From NCBI GenBank assembly GCA_003144015.1, contig QFWS01000001.1:1-64000 (forward strand): 64,000 bases of DNA, in the 5' to 3' direction. Of the stretch, positions 40,596-50,028 are shown one piece after another. Within the stretch, counting starts at the first letter, position 1. Each line of letters starts with the position of its first letter. This DNA is from Flavobacteriaceae bacterium LYZ1037 (GTDB lineage: Bacteria; Bacteroidota; Bacteroidia; Flavobacteriales; Flavobacteriaceae). The notes beneath the pieces are model-generated. The model was not told the DNA's origin. It saw only the letters and a list, made by a program, of their open reading frames with translations, and did no database searches. Position numbers and translations under genes: made by a program.

Positions 40596-41708
40596 TTAAA
40601 AGGCCTCATTAATACCAAAATAGATACCATTACTACCATCTATCCCAATACCAGCATCAAGCCTCACCCAAGTATCTTGGGTTTTTAGGAGTTTAAACCG
40701 AATACCACCACCTGCACTAGGCTTTAAATCGTTTAAGCTAAATAATTGTTTCTGGTCGTATGCAACTTTTCCAAACAGACCAAAACCAGCAATTGCCCAA
40801 CGTGGTTTAAACCTGTAACGATATTCACCTTGAATTAAATATAAAGTCTTGTCTATAAAACGACCTTGATAGTAGCCTCGTGCTTGATTACCTCCACCAT
40901 ACCAAGCAAGACCTTGAAAAGGAGGGTCTCCAAAATTTCCTTCATAATACAATTGAAGAGCAATAATACTCTTGTCTCCTAATTTCTGATAGGTACGCAA
41001 ATCTGCAATAAACTTATTATAAGTTTGAGTAGCTCCAAAAAGTTCACTAGAGAATTGTGCATTCATTTTAAGTAAATGCCCAGAAATTGGAGATCCAACA
41101 TTATCTCTGGTGTCTAAGTTAAAAATAGCGCCAAAACCACTAATAACAGCGCCATCGCTACCAACAATATCACCACTACTTAAAAGTCCGTTTTCTACTA
41201 CTTTTGTAACATCATGATTTTCATAAATAAACTCAAAACCAAAATTTAACGAAGGAGGCAACCTTTTTAAGAAGCTTACTTTTAAAATTTGCGAAGTCAT
41301 ATCATACGATTCTTCGTTACTGTTTGGAGTCGTGTTGCCAATTCCCCAAAAGTTGTTTGGAAATATTTTCCACTTAAAATTCATATCCAAAAAATAATCT
41401 CCTTTACCAAAATATATTTGTGGGATAACGTCTATAATAAATTGCTTATTAGAGGTCATTATAAAATCTACAAAAACATTCGATACTCGATCGTTATAAA
41501 TGTTTTTTTGTTTTAATAAGAATATTTGTGCTCCAGCTCCAAAACCAAAACTTGTTTCTGGAGTATAAAATACAATAGGAATAGCTACAAACTGAAATTT
41601 CTTATTTTTATTTATAGTATCAGATTTAATAACATCGTCCTTGTTTTGCCCAAAGTTTTTTGGCACCATAAATAGACAAAATAATATCAAGAAAAATAGT
41701 TTTTTCAT
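40596..41708 (-). CDS. BamA/TamA-like outer membrane protein (surface antigen family)
   Basis: 370 aa with signal peptide. No POTRA domains; the protein is nearly all beta-barrel with motifs of the bacterial surface antigen family: NLDTRDNVGSPISGHLLKMN, GGNQARGYYQGRF, YRYRFKPRWAIAGFGLFGKV. Its start overlaps the stop of the upstream barrel gene (TAATG), so the two are translationally coupled. Lacking POTRA domains, a true BamA role is unlikely; it may be a small exporter or lipase-associated barrel. Confidence 0.85.
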   Translation of the reverse strand: MKKLFFLILFCLFMVPKNFGQNKDDVIKSDTINKNKKFQFVAIPIVFYTPETSFGFGAGAQIFLLKQKNIYNDRVSNVFVDFIMTSNKQFIIDVIPQIYFGKGDYFLDMNFKWKIFPNNFWGIGNTTPNSNEESYDMTSQILKVSFLKRLPPSLNFGFEFIYENHDVTKVVENGLLSSGDIVGSDGAVISGFGAIFNLDTRDNVGSPISGHLLKMNAQFSSELFGATQTYNKFIADLRTYQKLGDKSIIALQLYYEGNFGDPPFQGLAWYGGGNQARGYYQGRFIDKTLYLIQGEYRYRFKPRWAIAGFGLFGKVAYDQKQLFSLNDLKPSAGGGIRFKLLKTQDTWVRLDAGIGIDGSNGIYFGINEAF

Positions 41709-42397
41709 TATAGTGGTTTGCTATCTAACAAAATTTTGAATCCAAAAGAAAAGGATAAATTACTAACTTCAAAAGACACATTGTCTGTTTTATCGTTTAT
41801 GGAATTTTCTTGATTTAAATCTAACCAATACACATTATAATTTAAACCTAAGTCAAAGGATACGCGATCGTGAATAACATATGCGAAGCCAAAAGTAAAT
41901 AGAAAACCAAACCCGCCTCCTTTATTTGTGTTTTCTGTATAAACGTTTTCAATGATTGCTCCAACTTGATCTCTATACAATGCATATCCTGGAGATAAGC
42001 TAAAAAAGATAGAGCCTATTTCACTATTAGAAGCGTAATATGTACCTTTTGGACCAATAAAAAATGTTTCTGAAGTACTTTCAGCTACATTTTTTTCTTC
42101 AAAATTACTACGTTCCATATTGGCAGAAAGCCCAATATTAATTCGATCTCTTACAAATTTTCCAGTATTAATTTCAATTCGATATCTATTACTGATAGAT
42201 TTATTATGAGTTATTGTGTTTTCAGTAGAACCAGAACCTATAAACCCTGTTAATCCTGTTAACCATCTTCCTTTTCTAAAAGGGGTTTCCGAAGCTGTTT
42301 TAATGGTGTCTTTTACAGTCTCTTGGGCAAAACAAATTGGAGACATCGCATAAAAAAATGCGATAAAAAAAATAACAGTAAGGGATTTGTTTATCAC
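41708..42397 (-). CDS. Outer-membrane beta-barrel protein
   Basis: 229 aa with signal peptide (VIFFIAFFYAMSPICFAQ). The mature part shows amphipathic beta strands (RYRIEINTGKFVRDRINIGL, GGGFGFLFTFGFAYVIHDRV) and ends in Phe-containing strand SFSFGFKILL, like OmpW/OprF-type eight-strand barrels. It is the first gene of a two-gene unit with the BamA-like protein. Substrate or partner unknown. Confidence 0.75.
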   Translation of the reverse strand: MINKSLTVIFFIAFFYAMSPICFAQETVKDTIKTASETPFRKGRWLTGLTGFIGSGSTENTITHNKSISNRYRIEINTGKFVRDRINIGLSANMERSNFEEKNVAESTSETFFIGPKGTYYASNSEIGSIFFSLSPGYALYRDQVGAIIENVYTENTNKGGGFGFLFTFGFAYVIHDRVSFDLGLNYNVYWLDLNQENSINDKTDNVSFEVSNLSFSFGFKILLDSKPL

Positions 42398-42637
42398 TTA
42401 AAATGGCTCTTTTATTGTAGTTAATATTATAGTACTAAAGTATTAAAAAAAACAAACAAAACGCTCAATCAGCCAAAAAGATGTAAAACTTCAAATGTGC
42501 TTTGATATGGCTTTGTTATTTTAATAACTAAGTTTTGCTCACATATTTTATTTTAAGCGATGTATGGTTGCTATTAATTTTAGAAGTAGTCAACTAAATT
42601 GTTTGGAGAATCAGTTTTGAAGTTGATTATTGGAGGG

Positions 42638-42668
42638 AAAAGTCGTCAATAAATTGACGACTTTTTTA
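42638..42668 (-). terminator. Terminator hairpin at the end of the CHAT-domain gene
   Basis: AAGTCGTCAAT / ATTGACGACTT form a strong stem directly at the stop codon (42666-42668). The T-run on the minus strand is short (TTTTCC), while the plus strand has a run of T, so it could work for both strands. Confidence 0.65.
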
Positions 42669-45600
42669 TTTTCTTCGTTTTTTTCTAACGAATACTACTA
42701 GTATTATAATAATTGTAATACCAAATAACCAAAAGATTAGGTTGGGGTTACTTTGAATCTGAATTGGTATAGTGTCTCCAATAATAACAAGTCCAGCCCA
42801 ATACTCTGGATTTATGGTTCTACCCTTGGACTTATTGATGTATGCTATTTTTGCTTGTTGCAATGCTTTGTCTTTAGACATCCCTTTTTTAATGTTTTTA
42901 TAAAACATATCCACAATTTGTGCACTAGATTGTTCGTCTATTTCCCATAAACTTGTTAAAATGCTTTCACTTCCTGCATAGTTAAAAGCATGTGCTAAAG
43001 AAATCATGCCTTCTCCAGGTTGGAAGGTAGGTTTGCCAGTTTCGCAAGCTGTTAAAATGGCCAGATTAGAAGATAAATTGGTGTTGTATATTTCGTACGT
43101 ATATAAATAGTTGTCTTCTGTATTTAGAGAATCTAAAGATTTTGCAAAAACCAATCGCGATAATTCGGGGGAAATATTATTCGATTCTGCATGAGTACCA
43201 ATGTGAATGATTTTATGTTCTTTTGCGTTGTTTTTGAAAATCTGTTCCGTAGATTTTTCATTTAAAAAAGATTCGCCCTCAAAAAGATGAGATGAAGATT
43301 CTGCAAGCTCTTTAGTAAAGGGTTGCGGAAGGAGTTTTAAATAGGCTTTGTCTAGTGTTAAAGAATCTGTAATTGACATTTGATAGTCTGTTTTCATGCT
43401 GTCGTTAAATTCTGGAGCAAAGGCTATAAAATTAGAATCGAAACCAATGGGTTTATCTCCTTCGTGAATTAAAAATAAACTGTAATTGTAGGAGATGGTA
43501 TGTTTTGATAATAAGCTATTTGTAGTTAGATCTGTATAAGATTTTATTTGTTTTGGAGTAAGCATTTCAAAACTTAAGTTGAATAATTCTTTGTCTGGAA
43601 AGATTATAACTTTTTCTGTAGTTACTTTCGATTCAAATGGTAGCCAAAGATCTGCATATAACTCTTTTAAGTACTTACTTGTTTGATCGATGTTGGATTG
43701 TTCCTTTTGAAGATTCACAATAAGTTGTTTTGCTTTTTTGAAATCTAATTGAAAAATATGTTTTTCGTTGGTTGTGAGTATCACAGCATACAAATTTGTA
43801 TCACTAAATAAGTAACGAATAAGAGTTGTATTTTTGGGTATGTTTTTAAGAATCGTATTTAGAGGTTCTTCAATAGATGCATAACGCATTTTGTAATATT
43901 TTGGATAGTCCTGTTTTAGAGAATCTAAAAAAACATCCCAATTGTAATTTGCTTTAAAAAAAGTTTCAAAACTTCCATCAACTGAGTTCTCAATCGAGGC
44001 ATTCATTTTGTTTTTTAAAGCTGTCTCACGTGCCAAAACCTGATTTGGAATATTGGCGAAAGTCATATTATTTTTTAAATTTAATCGGGATCTTATTCGA
44101 TTGTATAAACTAGATTCGTGAATGGTTAATAATTTTACGAGATAAGATTCGTCTTTTGTTAGATGATACAAGTCCAATTGCAATTGTTTTGAAAAATCGA
44201 AAAGCTCGTTGTTTTCTGTAATAAGTAAGCTTAAATCGTCGTAAGATTTAATGATTTCTTTTCTTTGATTGAGAATTTCAACACCATTATTTAACTGACT
44301 TAGTAATCTTATCAAAAAGGTTTCAGATTTATCAGAATTCAAGTAATATTTGGATTTTGCATTAATCAATAAGGCCTTTGGTTTTCTGTATTGAATTTGA
44401 ATAGAATCTGTAAATTTTGTAATTGAAAGGTTTTTGTTATTTAATAAGTTAAGTGCTTCATTACTATACGTTAATGCTTGGTTATAATCTTTTAATTTGT
44501 AATATACTTCTGATAAATTTAAAATATGATGAAAGCCTTGAATCGTGTTTTTATAATCGCTTGTTTTTATAAAATGATAACTTTCTTTAGCTAATGAGAT
44601 GGCTTTTTCTGAATTTTTAATCTTAGCATAAAACTGCGACATATCAATCATTTCGTCTAAAAAACCTCTGTTGTATTCGTTTTCACCTAAAGATTTTTTG
44701 TATAAGGTATAGGCAGCACTAAAATAGGTATCGGCACTTTTGGGGTCGTTTAATTTGTCGCTAATTTCTGCTTTAGTAGATAATGCGCTTGCTTTCCAAT
44801 ATAATTGTGTGTTTTTACTGGTGTTAATTCTTTCAAGAGCTTGATCTATTAGTTCATTGCCAACTTCAAAATCGCGTAAACCTATTTTTGCTTGAGCAGA
44901 AATAATTTGAGACACTGTAATATTAAAATCGTCTGGAGCAAGTGTTTTTAATTTTTTTTGATATGAATATGTAATAAGCTCATCTGCACGTTCAAACTCT
45001 CCAAGTGAATGATAAAATGACCCTAAATTATCTATTGCAGCTAATTGGTTTTTTAGGGCTCTTAATTTTCTAGATTCATCGGTTGAAACGTCTAAATATT
45101 TTTGAAAACTACTAATGACTTCTTTGGATGATTCTATAGCTTCATCGATATGTCCAAGAGAATGATTTAAAACAGCAACATTCATTTTAACTAGTGCAGG
45201 ACGATAATATAAATTCATAGGATTTTTCTCAGCCTTTTCTAACATTTTATAGGAAAGATTAAAATAATACAAACTGCTATCCAATTTTGCAGAATACCAC
45301 ATCATGCCTCCTAAAGAATTGTAGGTTTTTTGAAGAGATTCAAAATCTTTTTCTGGTGCATTTTCCATAATTTTAATGGAAATGGCATATTGTTTTTTTG
45401 CAAGAACAATATCTCCTAGATTAGAGGCTAAATACCCCAAATTATGGTAAATACCACTAATGTCAGCTTTTTTTGGGTCTGTAATTTGTTCTGCAATTTT
45501 TAGGGCTTTTTCAGAGGTTTTATATGCTCTTTCCGTATATCCAGCATCATCATAAATCCAAGATAATTCCAAAAGAACTTCTTTATTTACATATAAGTTG

Positions 45601-45911
45601 TTGTATTTATATAACTCATCTCCAAAAGTTTCAGCATTTTTAATGGCTAAATCGTGATTTCCGTTAGCTAATTTTAAACTTCCAACAAGCGAAATGTATT
45701 TAATTAAACTGTCTGTTGTTTTTTCTGCACGAAAATAATTTAATTGATTGTTTAACTCCGTTTTTGCTTCGTCTAAAGCATCTTCTTTTAGTAGTTTTTT
45801 AATAAGTGCAATACCAGAAATAGTATCGTTTTGTGATAAAATGGTTTGTGTAGAAAATAATAATAGCAACATGACGAAGACTGTGGTCATGATCTTTAAT
45901 AATGATTTCAT
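42666..45911 (-). CDS. TPR-CHAT protein (caspase-like protease domain with C-terminal membrane anchor)
   Basis: 1081 aa. Signal peptide (FVMLLLLFSTQTILSQ), then many tetratricopeptide repeats to about residue 600. The C-terminal CHAT domain (about 720-1050) has the caspase-like pair: His907 in IIHIGTHAESN and Cys956 in AILTACETG. A C-terminal membrane helix (LIFWLFGITIIIILVVFV) is followed by KKRRK. CHAT domains are proteases that cleave partners on signal (compare TPR-CHAT of type III-E CRISPR or gasdermin systems). Here the context is a sigma factor and a TPR/membrane protein, so regulated proteolysis of that pair is a reasonable guess, not shown. Confidence 0.9.
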   Translation of the reverse strand: MKSLLKIMTTVFVMLLLLFSTQTILSQNDTISGIALIKKLLKEDALDEAKTELNNQLNYFRAEKTTDSLIKYISLVGSLKLANGNHDLAIKNAETFGDELYKYNNLYVNKEVLLELSWIYDDAGYTERAYKTSEKALKIAEQITDPKKADISGIYHNLGYLASNLGDIVLAKKQYAISIKIMENAPEKDFESLQKTYNSLGGMMWYSAKLDSSLYYFNLSYKMLEKAEKNPMNLYYRPALVKMNVAVLNHSLGHIDEAIESSKEVISSFQKYLDVSTDESRKLRALKNQLAAIDNLGSFYHSLGEFERADELITYSYQKKLKTLAPDDFNITVSQIISAQAKIGLRDFEVGNELIDQALERINTSKNTQLYWKASALSTKAEISDKLNDPKSADTYFSAAYTLYKKSLGENEYNRGFLDEMIDMSQFYAKIKNSEKAISLAKESYHFIKTSDYKNTIQGFHHILNLSEVYYKLKDYNQALTYSNEALNLLNNKNLSITKFTDSIQIQYRKPKALLINAKSKYYLNSDKSETFLIRLLSQLNNGVEILNQRKEIIKSYDDLSLLITENNELFDFSKQLQLDLYHLTKDESYLVKLLTIHESSLYNRIRSRLNLKNNMTFANIPNQVLARETALKNKMNASIENSVDGSFETFFKANYNWDVFLDSLKQDYPKYYKMRYASIEEPLNTILKNIPKNTTLIRYLFSDTNLYAVILTTNEKHIFQLDFKKAKQLIVNLQKEQSNIDQTSKYLKELYADLWLPFESKVTTEKVIIFPDKELFNLSFEMLTPKQIKSYTDLTTNSLLSKHTISYNYSLFLIHEGDKPIGFDSNFIAFAPEFNDSMKTDYQMSITDSLTLDKAYLKLLPQPFTKELAESSSHLFEGESFLNEKSTEQIFKNNAKEHKIIHIGTHAESNNISPELSRLVFAKSLDSLNTEDNYLYTYEIYNTNLSSNLAILTACETGKPTFQPGEGMISLAHAFNYAGSESILTSLWEIDEQSSAQIVDMFYKNIKKGMSKDKALQQAKIAYINKSKGRTINPEYWAGLVIIGDTIPIQIQSNPNLIFWLFGITIIIILVVFVRKKRRK

Positions 45912-45924
45912 AGTATTAGGCTGT

Positions 45925-46662
45925 TTAATCCTCTAACTCAGAAAGTATGTCTTTGCTATTATCAATGGTACTAAAGTTAAGGTTTTTTTTGGCTAGTTCT
46001 ACATTGTTAACTTTTAAATAAGCCAAGCCCAAATAATAGAAAGCATCATTTTTAAACGTTTCTTCTTTAAATAACGTTACTTTTTTTAGATATGGGATGG
46101 CTTCTTTTTCTTTGCCATCTGCTAAATAAGCCGAACCTATAAAATAATTTAAGGTGTCGTTATTAGGTTTGGTAAGAAGTAGAGGTTGCCATTTTGAAAT
46201 AGCTGTTAGGTAATCTTTTCTTTTGTAATTTACCATTGCATCATAGAAGATAAAGTTATCTGATGAGCTCATGGTTGTTGGTAATCCAGGATCTGGAGTA
46301 TAATGTTTGGCAAACACGCTTTTGGGTGTCGATCTATTTGTATACCAAAAACTGCCTAATGCTATAATTACAGCTGCAGCAACAGCAGTTTTTTTGAAGT
46401 TTAAAAAGCGAAATTTAGGTTGTTTTTTGTCTTCAATAACTTCTATTGGAATATCTTTATGAAACGTGTCTAATTGTTCTTTTAAGGCTTGTTTTTCAAT
46501 GCCAAAAAGCAAGGTTTTAATATCTTCTACCTGATTTTTAAAATCTGGATTGTTTTTTAGTTTCTCTTCAAAAATAGATAATTCTTCAAACGTCAGATTG
46601 TTATTAATATAACGTTCAATATGTGCTAATTCCTCTTGAGTCATGTTTTTATCTAGGTCCAT
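45925..46662 (-). CDS. Membrane protein with TPR repeats, probable anti-sigma factor partner
   Basis: 245 aa. N-terminal 90 residues are helical with ERYINNNLTFEELSIFEEKL, like the zinc-free anti-sigma starts of Bacteroidota. One membrane helix (AVAAAVIIALGSFWYTN, about 92-109) is followed by periplasmic tetratricopeptide repeats (FKNDAFYYLGLAYLKVNNVE). It lies 4 bases after the sigma gene and 13 before the CHAT gene. Position and build suggest that the cytoplasmic part binds the sigma factor. Confidence 0.75.
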   Translation of the reverse strand: MDLDKNMTQEELAHIERYINNNLTFEELSIFEEKLKNNPDFKNQVEDIKTLLFGIEKQALKEQLDTFHKDIPIEVIEDKKQPKFRFLNFKKTAVAAAVIIALGSFWYTNRSTPKSVFAKHYTPDPGLPTTMSSSDNFIFYDAMVNYKRKDYLTAISKWQPLLLTKPNNDTLNYFIGSAYLADGKEKEAIPYLKKVTLFKEETFKNDAFYYLGLAYLKVNNVELAKKNLNFSTIDNSKDILSELED

Positions 46663-46666
46663 GCTA

Positions 46667-47257
46667 TTAATGTTCTTTCAGGGCTAATTTTCTTAATTTT
46701 TGCATGCATCTATATTTTTTGTTTCTTGTAGATGCAGCATCTAATTGTAATTCTTCTGCAATGGTGTTCATTGACTTTTTTTCAAAATAAAACTTCATTA
46801 ATAAAGATCTGCAAGGCAATCCTAAATCTTTGAATGCTTGCATGACATTTTGTAATCGATTTTCTTTTAATATGTCATCATCTTTTAGGTCTAAATGTGT
46901 GTCTTTGATGCTAAAATTATTAAGCTTAGATGTTACAACCGTTTTTTTATACTCTTTAGAACGTAAAAAATCCATCCATTTATTTTTAGCAATCGTGTAT
47001 AGATAACCGTTTAAAGCAGTTTCATTTTGTGGTTGAAATTTATTTTGCTTTATATTTTGCCAAACGGCTAAAAAAGCGTCCTGATAAATGTCCTTTGCAT
47101 GATCTATAGTGCCACTGTTTTTTAAAACAAGAATTTCAATTTTCCGGTAATTATTCTGATAAAGTTCCTTTAATACATGAGTGTCATTGATTTTTATGGC
47201 TTCAATGAGTTGATTAATAGCCCTGTTTGGGGAATGTATTATTTTTAAATTTCGCAT
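46667..47257 (-). CDS. Sigma-70 family (ECF-type) RNA polymerase sigma factor
   Basis: 196 aa. Region 2 about residues 20-95 (KDIYQDAFLAVWQNIKQNKF, GYLYTIAKNKWMDFLRSKEY) and region 4 about 135-190 (FKDLGLPCRSLLMKFYFEKK, SMNTIAEELQLDAASTRNKK). It directs transcription of a specific regulon. It heads the three-gene operon with the anti-sigma-like TPR protein and the TPR-CHAT protein. Confidence 0.92.
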   Translation of the reverse strand: MRNLKIIHSPNRAINQLIEAIKINDTHVLKELYQNNYRKIEILVLKNSGTIDHAKDIYQDAFLAVWQNIKQNKFQPQNETALNGYLYTIAKNKWMDFLRSKEYKKTVVTSKLNNFSIKDTHLDLKDDDILKENRLQNVMQAFKDLGLPCRSLLMKFYFEKKSMNTIAEELQLDAASTRNKKYRCMQKLRKLALKEH

Positions 47258-47345
47258 AGGGTTATTAAATATATGCGAAAGTTGTGATTTTTCAAATCAA
47301 ACCATATAAAATGTATTTTAATACGATAAACCGTTTAATATGATG

Positions 47346-48482
47346 CTAGTAACCGTTGGTTTCAAGTTGCGTCCATTCTTGATTGTTTACTGTGTTATCA
47401 AGATTTGGGTTGTAAAGTGAATTGTTATTACTTATATATTCATTGTTATTATTCATCCAAACTTGACTGTTGTAGCCATCTACTTTGTATTCTTGGCCAG
47501 TATTTTGGTTGGTAACTACTTGTCTGTCATAAATGCCATCAATATAATTTTCATGACTTCTGTCGGATGCTGCTTGGTTGTTTCTCCAATTATTATACTG
47601 TGCATCCATAGCTTGACTTCTGGCTCTTCCATTAGCTAAAATTTGTTGCCCTTGAGATTTAATTGCTGCCATACGTTGTTGGTGTCTGGCATTGTTTTGT
47701 TGTGCCATTTGTGCGTAATACTGATTGTTTACTTGAACCCATTGTGGATTAACTTGAAAGTTAATTAATGCGTTAATAAAAGCAAACTTTGCTTCCTCAA
47801 AAACAGCTTCTGGAGCTTCCATAGAATTAATGGTGTAACCCCAATCTAAACCACCAATACTTGTATATTGGGTAATAAAATATCTAATAACGCCAACAGA
47901 TAAGTTTCCATTTTGATCTTTCCATTCTGTAACCATACACTGATATTGTTTTTGTTCTGGAGTGGCTTTAAAAAGATAGCTGTCAAATTGTTTGTCAAAT
48001 TGTGCTAATTGTGGGAGTGGATATTGTTTAATAAAATGAATGCCTTTTGATAGTAAAAATGGTTTAAAATCATTGTTTATAACATTCTCTAAACTTTTTA
48101 AAGGTTGTACAGCACTTCCGTTCTGTTGCATAATTTGATTTCTCTGTGGATCATTATGATAAGAAAATGAAGAAAATTGCTCGTTATAAACTTTCACACC
48201 ATTCGAACCTTCAAAGAGAATATTTTCTTGAGTATTATTACTTTTCTTCCAGGTAGTTGGAATAGGTACAGAACCAACTGGTATTCCAAACTGTTTACTC
48301 ATAACTTCATAATATTTAATGTTTTGATTATTTCTTTCTTGTTGATTACTCTCGTTATTCTCTGAATAACTTTCAATGGTGTTTTGGGAGTTAAATTCTG
48401 AAACTTGAAGCGTTTCTTTATTATCTCCACAAGAAAAGAGACTGATTGCTAAAACTAATTGTAATACATATGACGTTTTCAT
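47346..48482 (-). CDS. Lipoprotein of unknown function with Gln/Asn-rich C-terminus
   Basis: 378 aa. Signal peptide with lipobox SLFSC (Cys18). Residues 60-260 look globular (PIPTTWKKSNNTQENILFEG, YFITQYTSIGGLDWGYTIN). From about 255 the sequence is rich in Gln and Asn (YYAQMAQQNNARHQQRMAA) and ends with YNPNLDNTVNNQEW. No family recognised. It is separate from the sigma operon by 88 bases and may be transcribed on its own. Confidence 0.75.
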   Translation of the reverse strand: MKTSYVLQLVLAISLFSCGDNKETLQVSEFNSQNTIESYSENNESNQQERNNQNIKYYEVMSKQFGIPVGSVPIPTTWKKSNNTQENILFEGSNGVKVYNEQFSSFSYHNDPQRNQIMQQNGSAVQPLKSLENVINNDFKPFLLSKGIHFIKQYPLPQLAQFDKQFDSYLFKATPEQKQYQCMVTEWKDQNGNLSVGVIRYFITQYTSIGGLDWGYTINSMEAPEAVFEEAKFAFINALINFQVNPQWVQVNNQYYAQMAQQNNARHQQRMAAIKSQGQQILANGRARSQAMDAQYNNWRNNQAASDRSHENYIDGIYDRQVVTNQNTGQEYKVDGYNSQVWMNNNNEYISNNNSLYNPNLDNTVNNQEWTQLETNGY

Positions 48483-48566
48483 GGCGACAAAATTTTAAGA
48501 TGAATATTTATCTTTTAACCACACATCTCCTTTAATCAAAAATGTCATCATTCATTTTTTTAAACC

Positions 48567-48574
48567 TATCTTTG
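48567..48574 (+). promoter_or_regulatory. Promoter -7 box of era; fixes the start codon
   Basis: TATCTTTG matches TAnnTTTG. It ends one base before the first in-frame ATG at 48576, so transcription begins at or after that ATG; the usable start is the next one, 48591. Confidence 0.7.
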
Positions 48575-48590
48575 CATGAAAATTAACAGT

Positions 48591-49469
48591 ATGCATAAAG
48601 CAGGTTTTGTAAATATTATTGGTAATCCAAACGTAGGGAAATCGACACTTATGAATGCTTTTGTGGGTGAAAAATTGTCTATTATTACCTCAAAAGCACA
48701 AACCACTCGTCATCGTATTTTAGGTATTGTAAATGGAGAAGATTTTCAAATGATTTTATCTGATACACCTGGAATTATTAAACCAGCATACGAATTACAA
48801 GAATCCATGATGGATTTTGTAAAATCGGCTTTCGATGATGCCGACGTGCTAATCTACATGGTTGAAATAGGTGAGAAAGAACTAAAAGACGAAGCCTTTT
48901 TTAATCGAATTACAAATTCCAAAATTCCTGTTTTGTTATTGCTTAATAAGATTGATAAATCAGATCAAGAACAACTTGAAGAGCAAGTGCAAAGTTGGGC
49001 TGTAAAAGTGCCAAATGCAGAGATTTTTGCTATTTCGGCTTTAGAGGGTTTTCAAGTAAAAGAGGTTTTTAATCGTATTATTGAATTACTTCCAGACTCG
49101 CCACCATTTTATCCAAAAGACCAATTAACAGACAAGCCAGAACGGTTTTTTGTAAACGAAACCATTCGCGAGAAAATATTAATGCACTACAAAAAAGAAA
49201 TCCCTTATGCTGTTGAAATTGATACGGAAGAATTTTTTGAAGAAGAGACCATTATTCGTATGCGTTCTGTAATTATGGTTGAACGCGAGACCCAAAAGGG
49301 GATTATTATTGGTCATAAAGGATCTGCACTAAAGCGTGTAGGTATCGAAGCTAGAAAAGATTTAGAAAAATTCTTTGGCAAACAAGTGCACTTAGAATTG
49401 TATGTGAAAGTGAATAAAAATTGGCGTAATGACCAAAGACAATTAAAACGTTTTGGGTATAATCAGTAA
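48591..49469 (+). CDS. era: GTPase Era
   Basis: 292 aa from ATG 48591 (MHKAGFVNIIGNPNVGKST). G-domain motifs GNPNVGKST (G1), DTPGIIK (G3) and NKID (G4); KH-type RNA-binding domain in the last 90 residues (IIGHKGSALKRVGIEARKDL). Era binds the 3' end of 16S rRNA and helps mature the small subunit. An upstream ATG would add five residues, but the promoter lies over it. Confidence 0.96.
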   Translation: MHKAGFVNIIGNPNVGKSTLMNAFVGEKLSIITSKAQTTRHRILGIVNGEDFQMILSDTPGIIKPAYELQESMMDFVKSAFDDADVLIYMVEIGEKELKDEAFFNRITNSKIPVLLLLNKIDKSDQEQLEEQVQSWAVKVPNAEIFAISALEGFQVKEVFNRIIELLPDSPPFYPKDQLTDKPERFFVNETIREKILMHYKKEIPYAVEIDTEEFFEEETIIRMRSVIMVERETQKGIIIGHKGSALKRVGIEARKDLEKFFGKQVHLELYVKVNKNWRNDQRQLKRFGYNQ

Positions 49470-49517
49470 AATTGAAATCGTAACTGAAATTGGAATCGAA
49501 GATCAACCTGATGTAAA

Positions 49518-50021
49518 TTAGCTTCTTAAAACATCTCTCATAAAACTATGGAGCAGATGCATGTCGTCCATACCAACTTTCTTTCCCATTTGACCAACAA
49601 CATATAAAACAACCCAAAGTATTACCATAAAAAGCATCAAGCTTATTTGTACAGCATAAGAAGTATCTAAAGACCAGTTAGAATATGCCCAAGCGCCAAA
49701 TCCTAAAAATAAGCAACCAACTAAAAAATGAAAAAACATAAACATGGTCCAAACTGTAGGGTTTGGTCCAAATAAACCATGGATTAGGCTTGAATTCTCG
49801 TTTATTTCATCGATTTCTAAATGTAGTTGTGGAGACCAAAATTGCTGTTTGCTTTTTGGGAATTTAATAAACACATGATTGTCTATTCGGGAGACTATAA
49901 AATTGGTTTGTTCCTTTTTTGCTCTATCAAACCGACTTAATAAATCTTGATTATTTTTATCTTTTTCAAATTTAAAACGTGGTCGTAATACAACATCATT
50001 GATTTTTGAGGAGTTGAGCAT
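49518..50021 (-). CDS. Conserved membrane protein of unknown function
   Basis: 167 aa. A charged N-terminal half (KINDVVLRPRFKFEKDKNNQ) with a possible small globular domain, then two membrane helices (FMFFHFLVGCLFLGFGAWAY and ISLMLFMVILWVVLYVVGQM) and an amphipathic end. It lies between era and the SIMPL gene and is co-directional with the latter (gap of 7 bases), so the two are probably one unit. Function unknown. Confidence 0.75.
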   Translation of the reverse strand: MLNSSKINDVVLRPRFKFEKDKNNQDLLSRFDRAKKEQTNFIVSRIDNHVFIKFPKSKQQFWSPQLHLEIDEINENSSLIHGLFGPNPTVWTMFMFFHFLVGCLFLGFGAWAYSNWSLDTSYAVQISLMLFMVILWVVLYVVGQMGKKVGMDDMHLLHSFMRDVLRS

Positions 50022-50028
50022 AAATAAG

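Noticed and set aside
40596-41708. BamA assembly factor
   Set aside because: POTRA domains are missing and the protein is less than half the length of BamA; only the barrel family matches.
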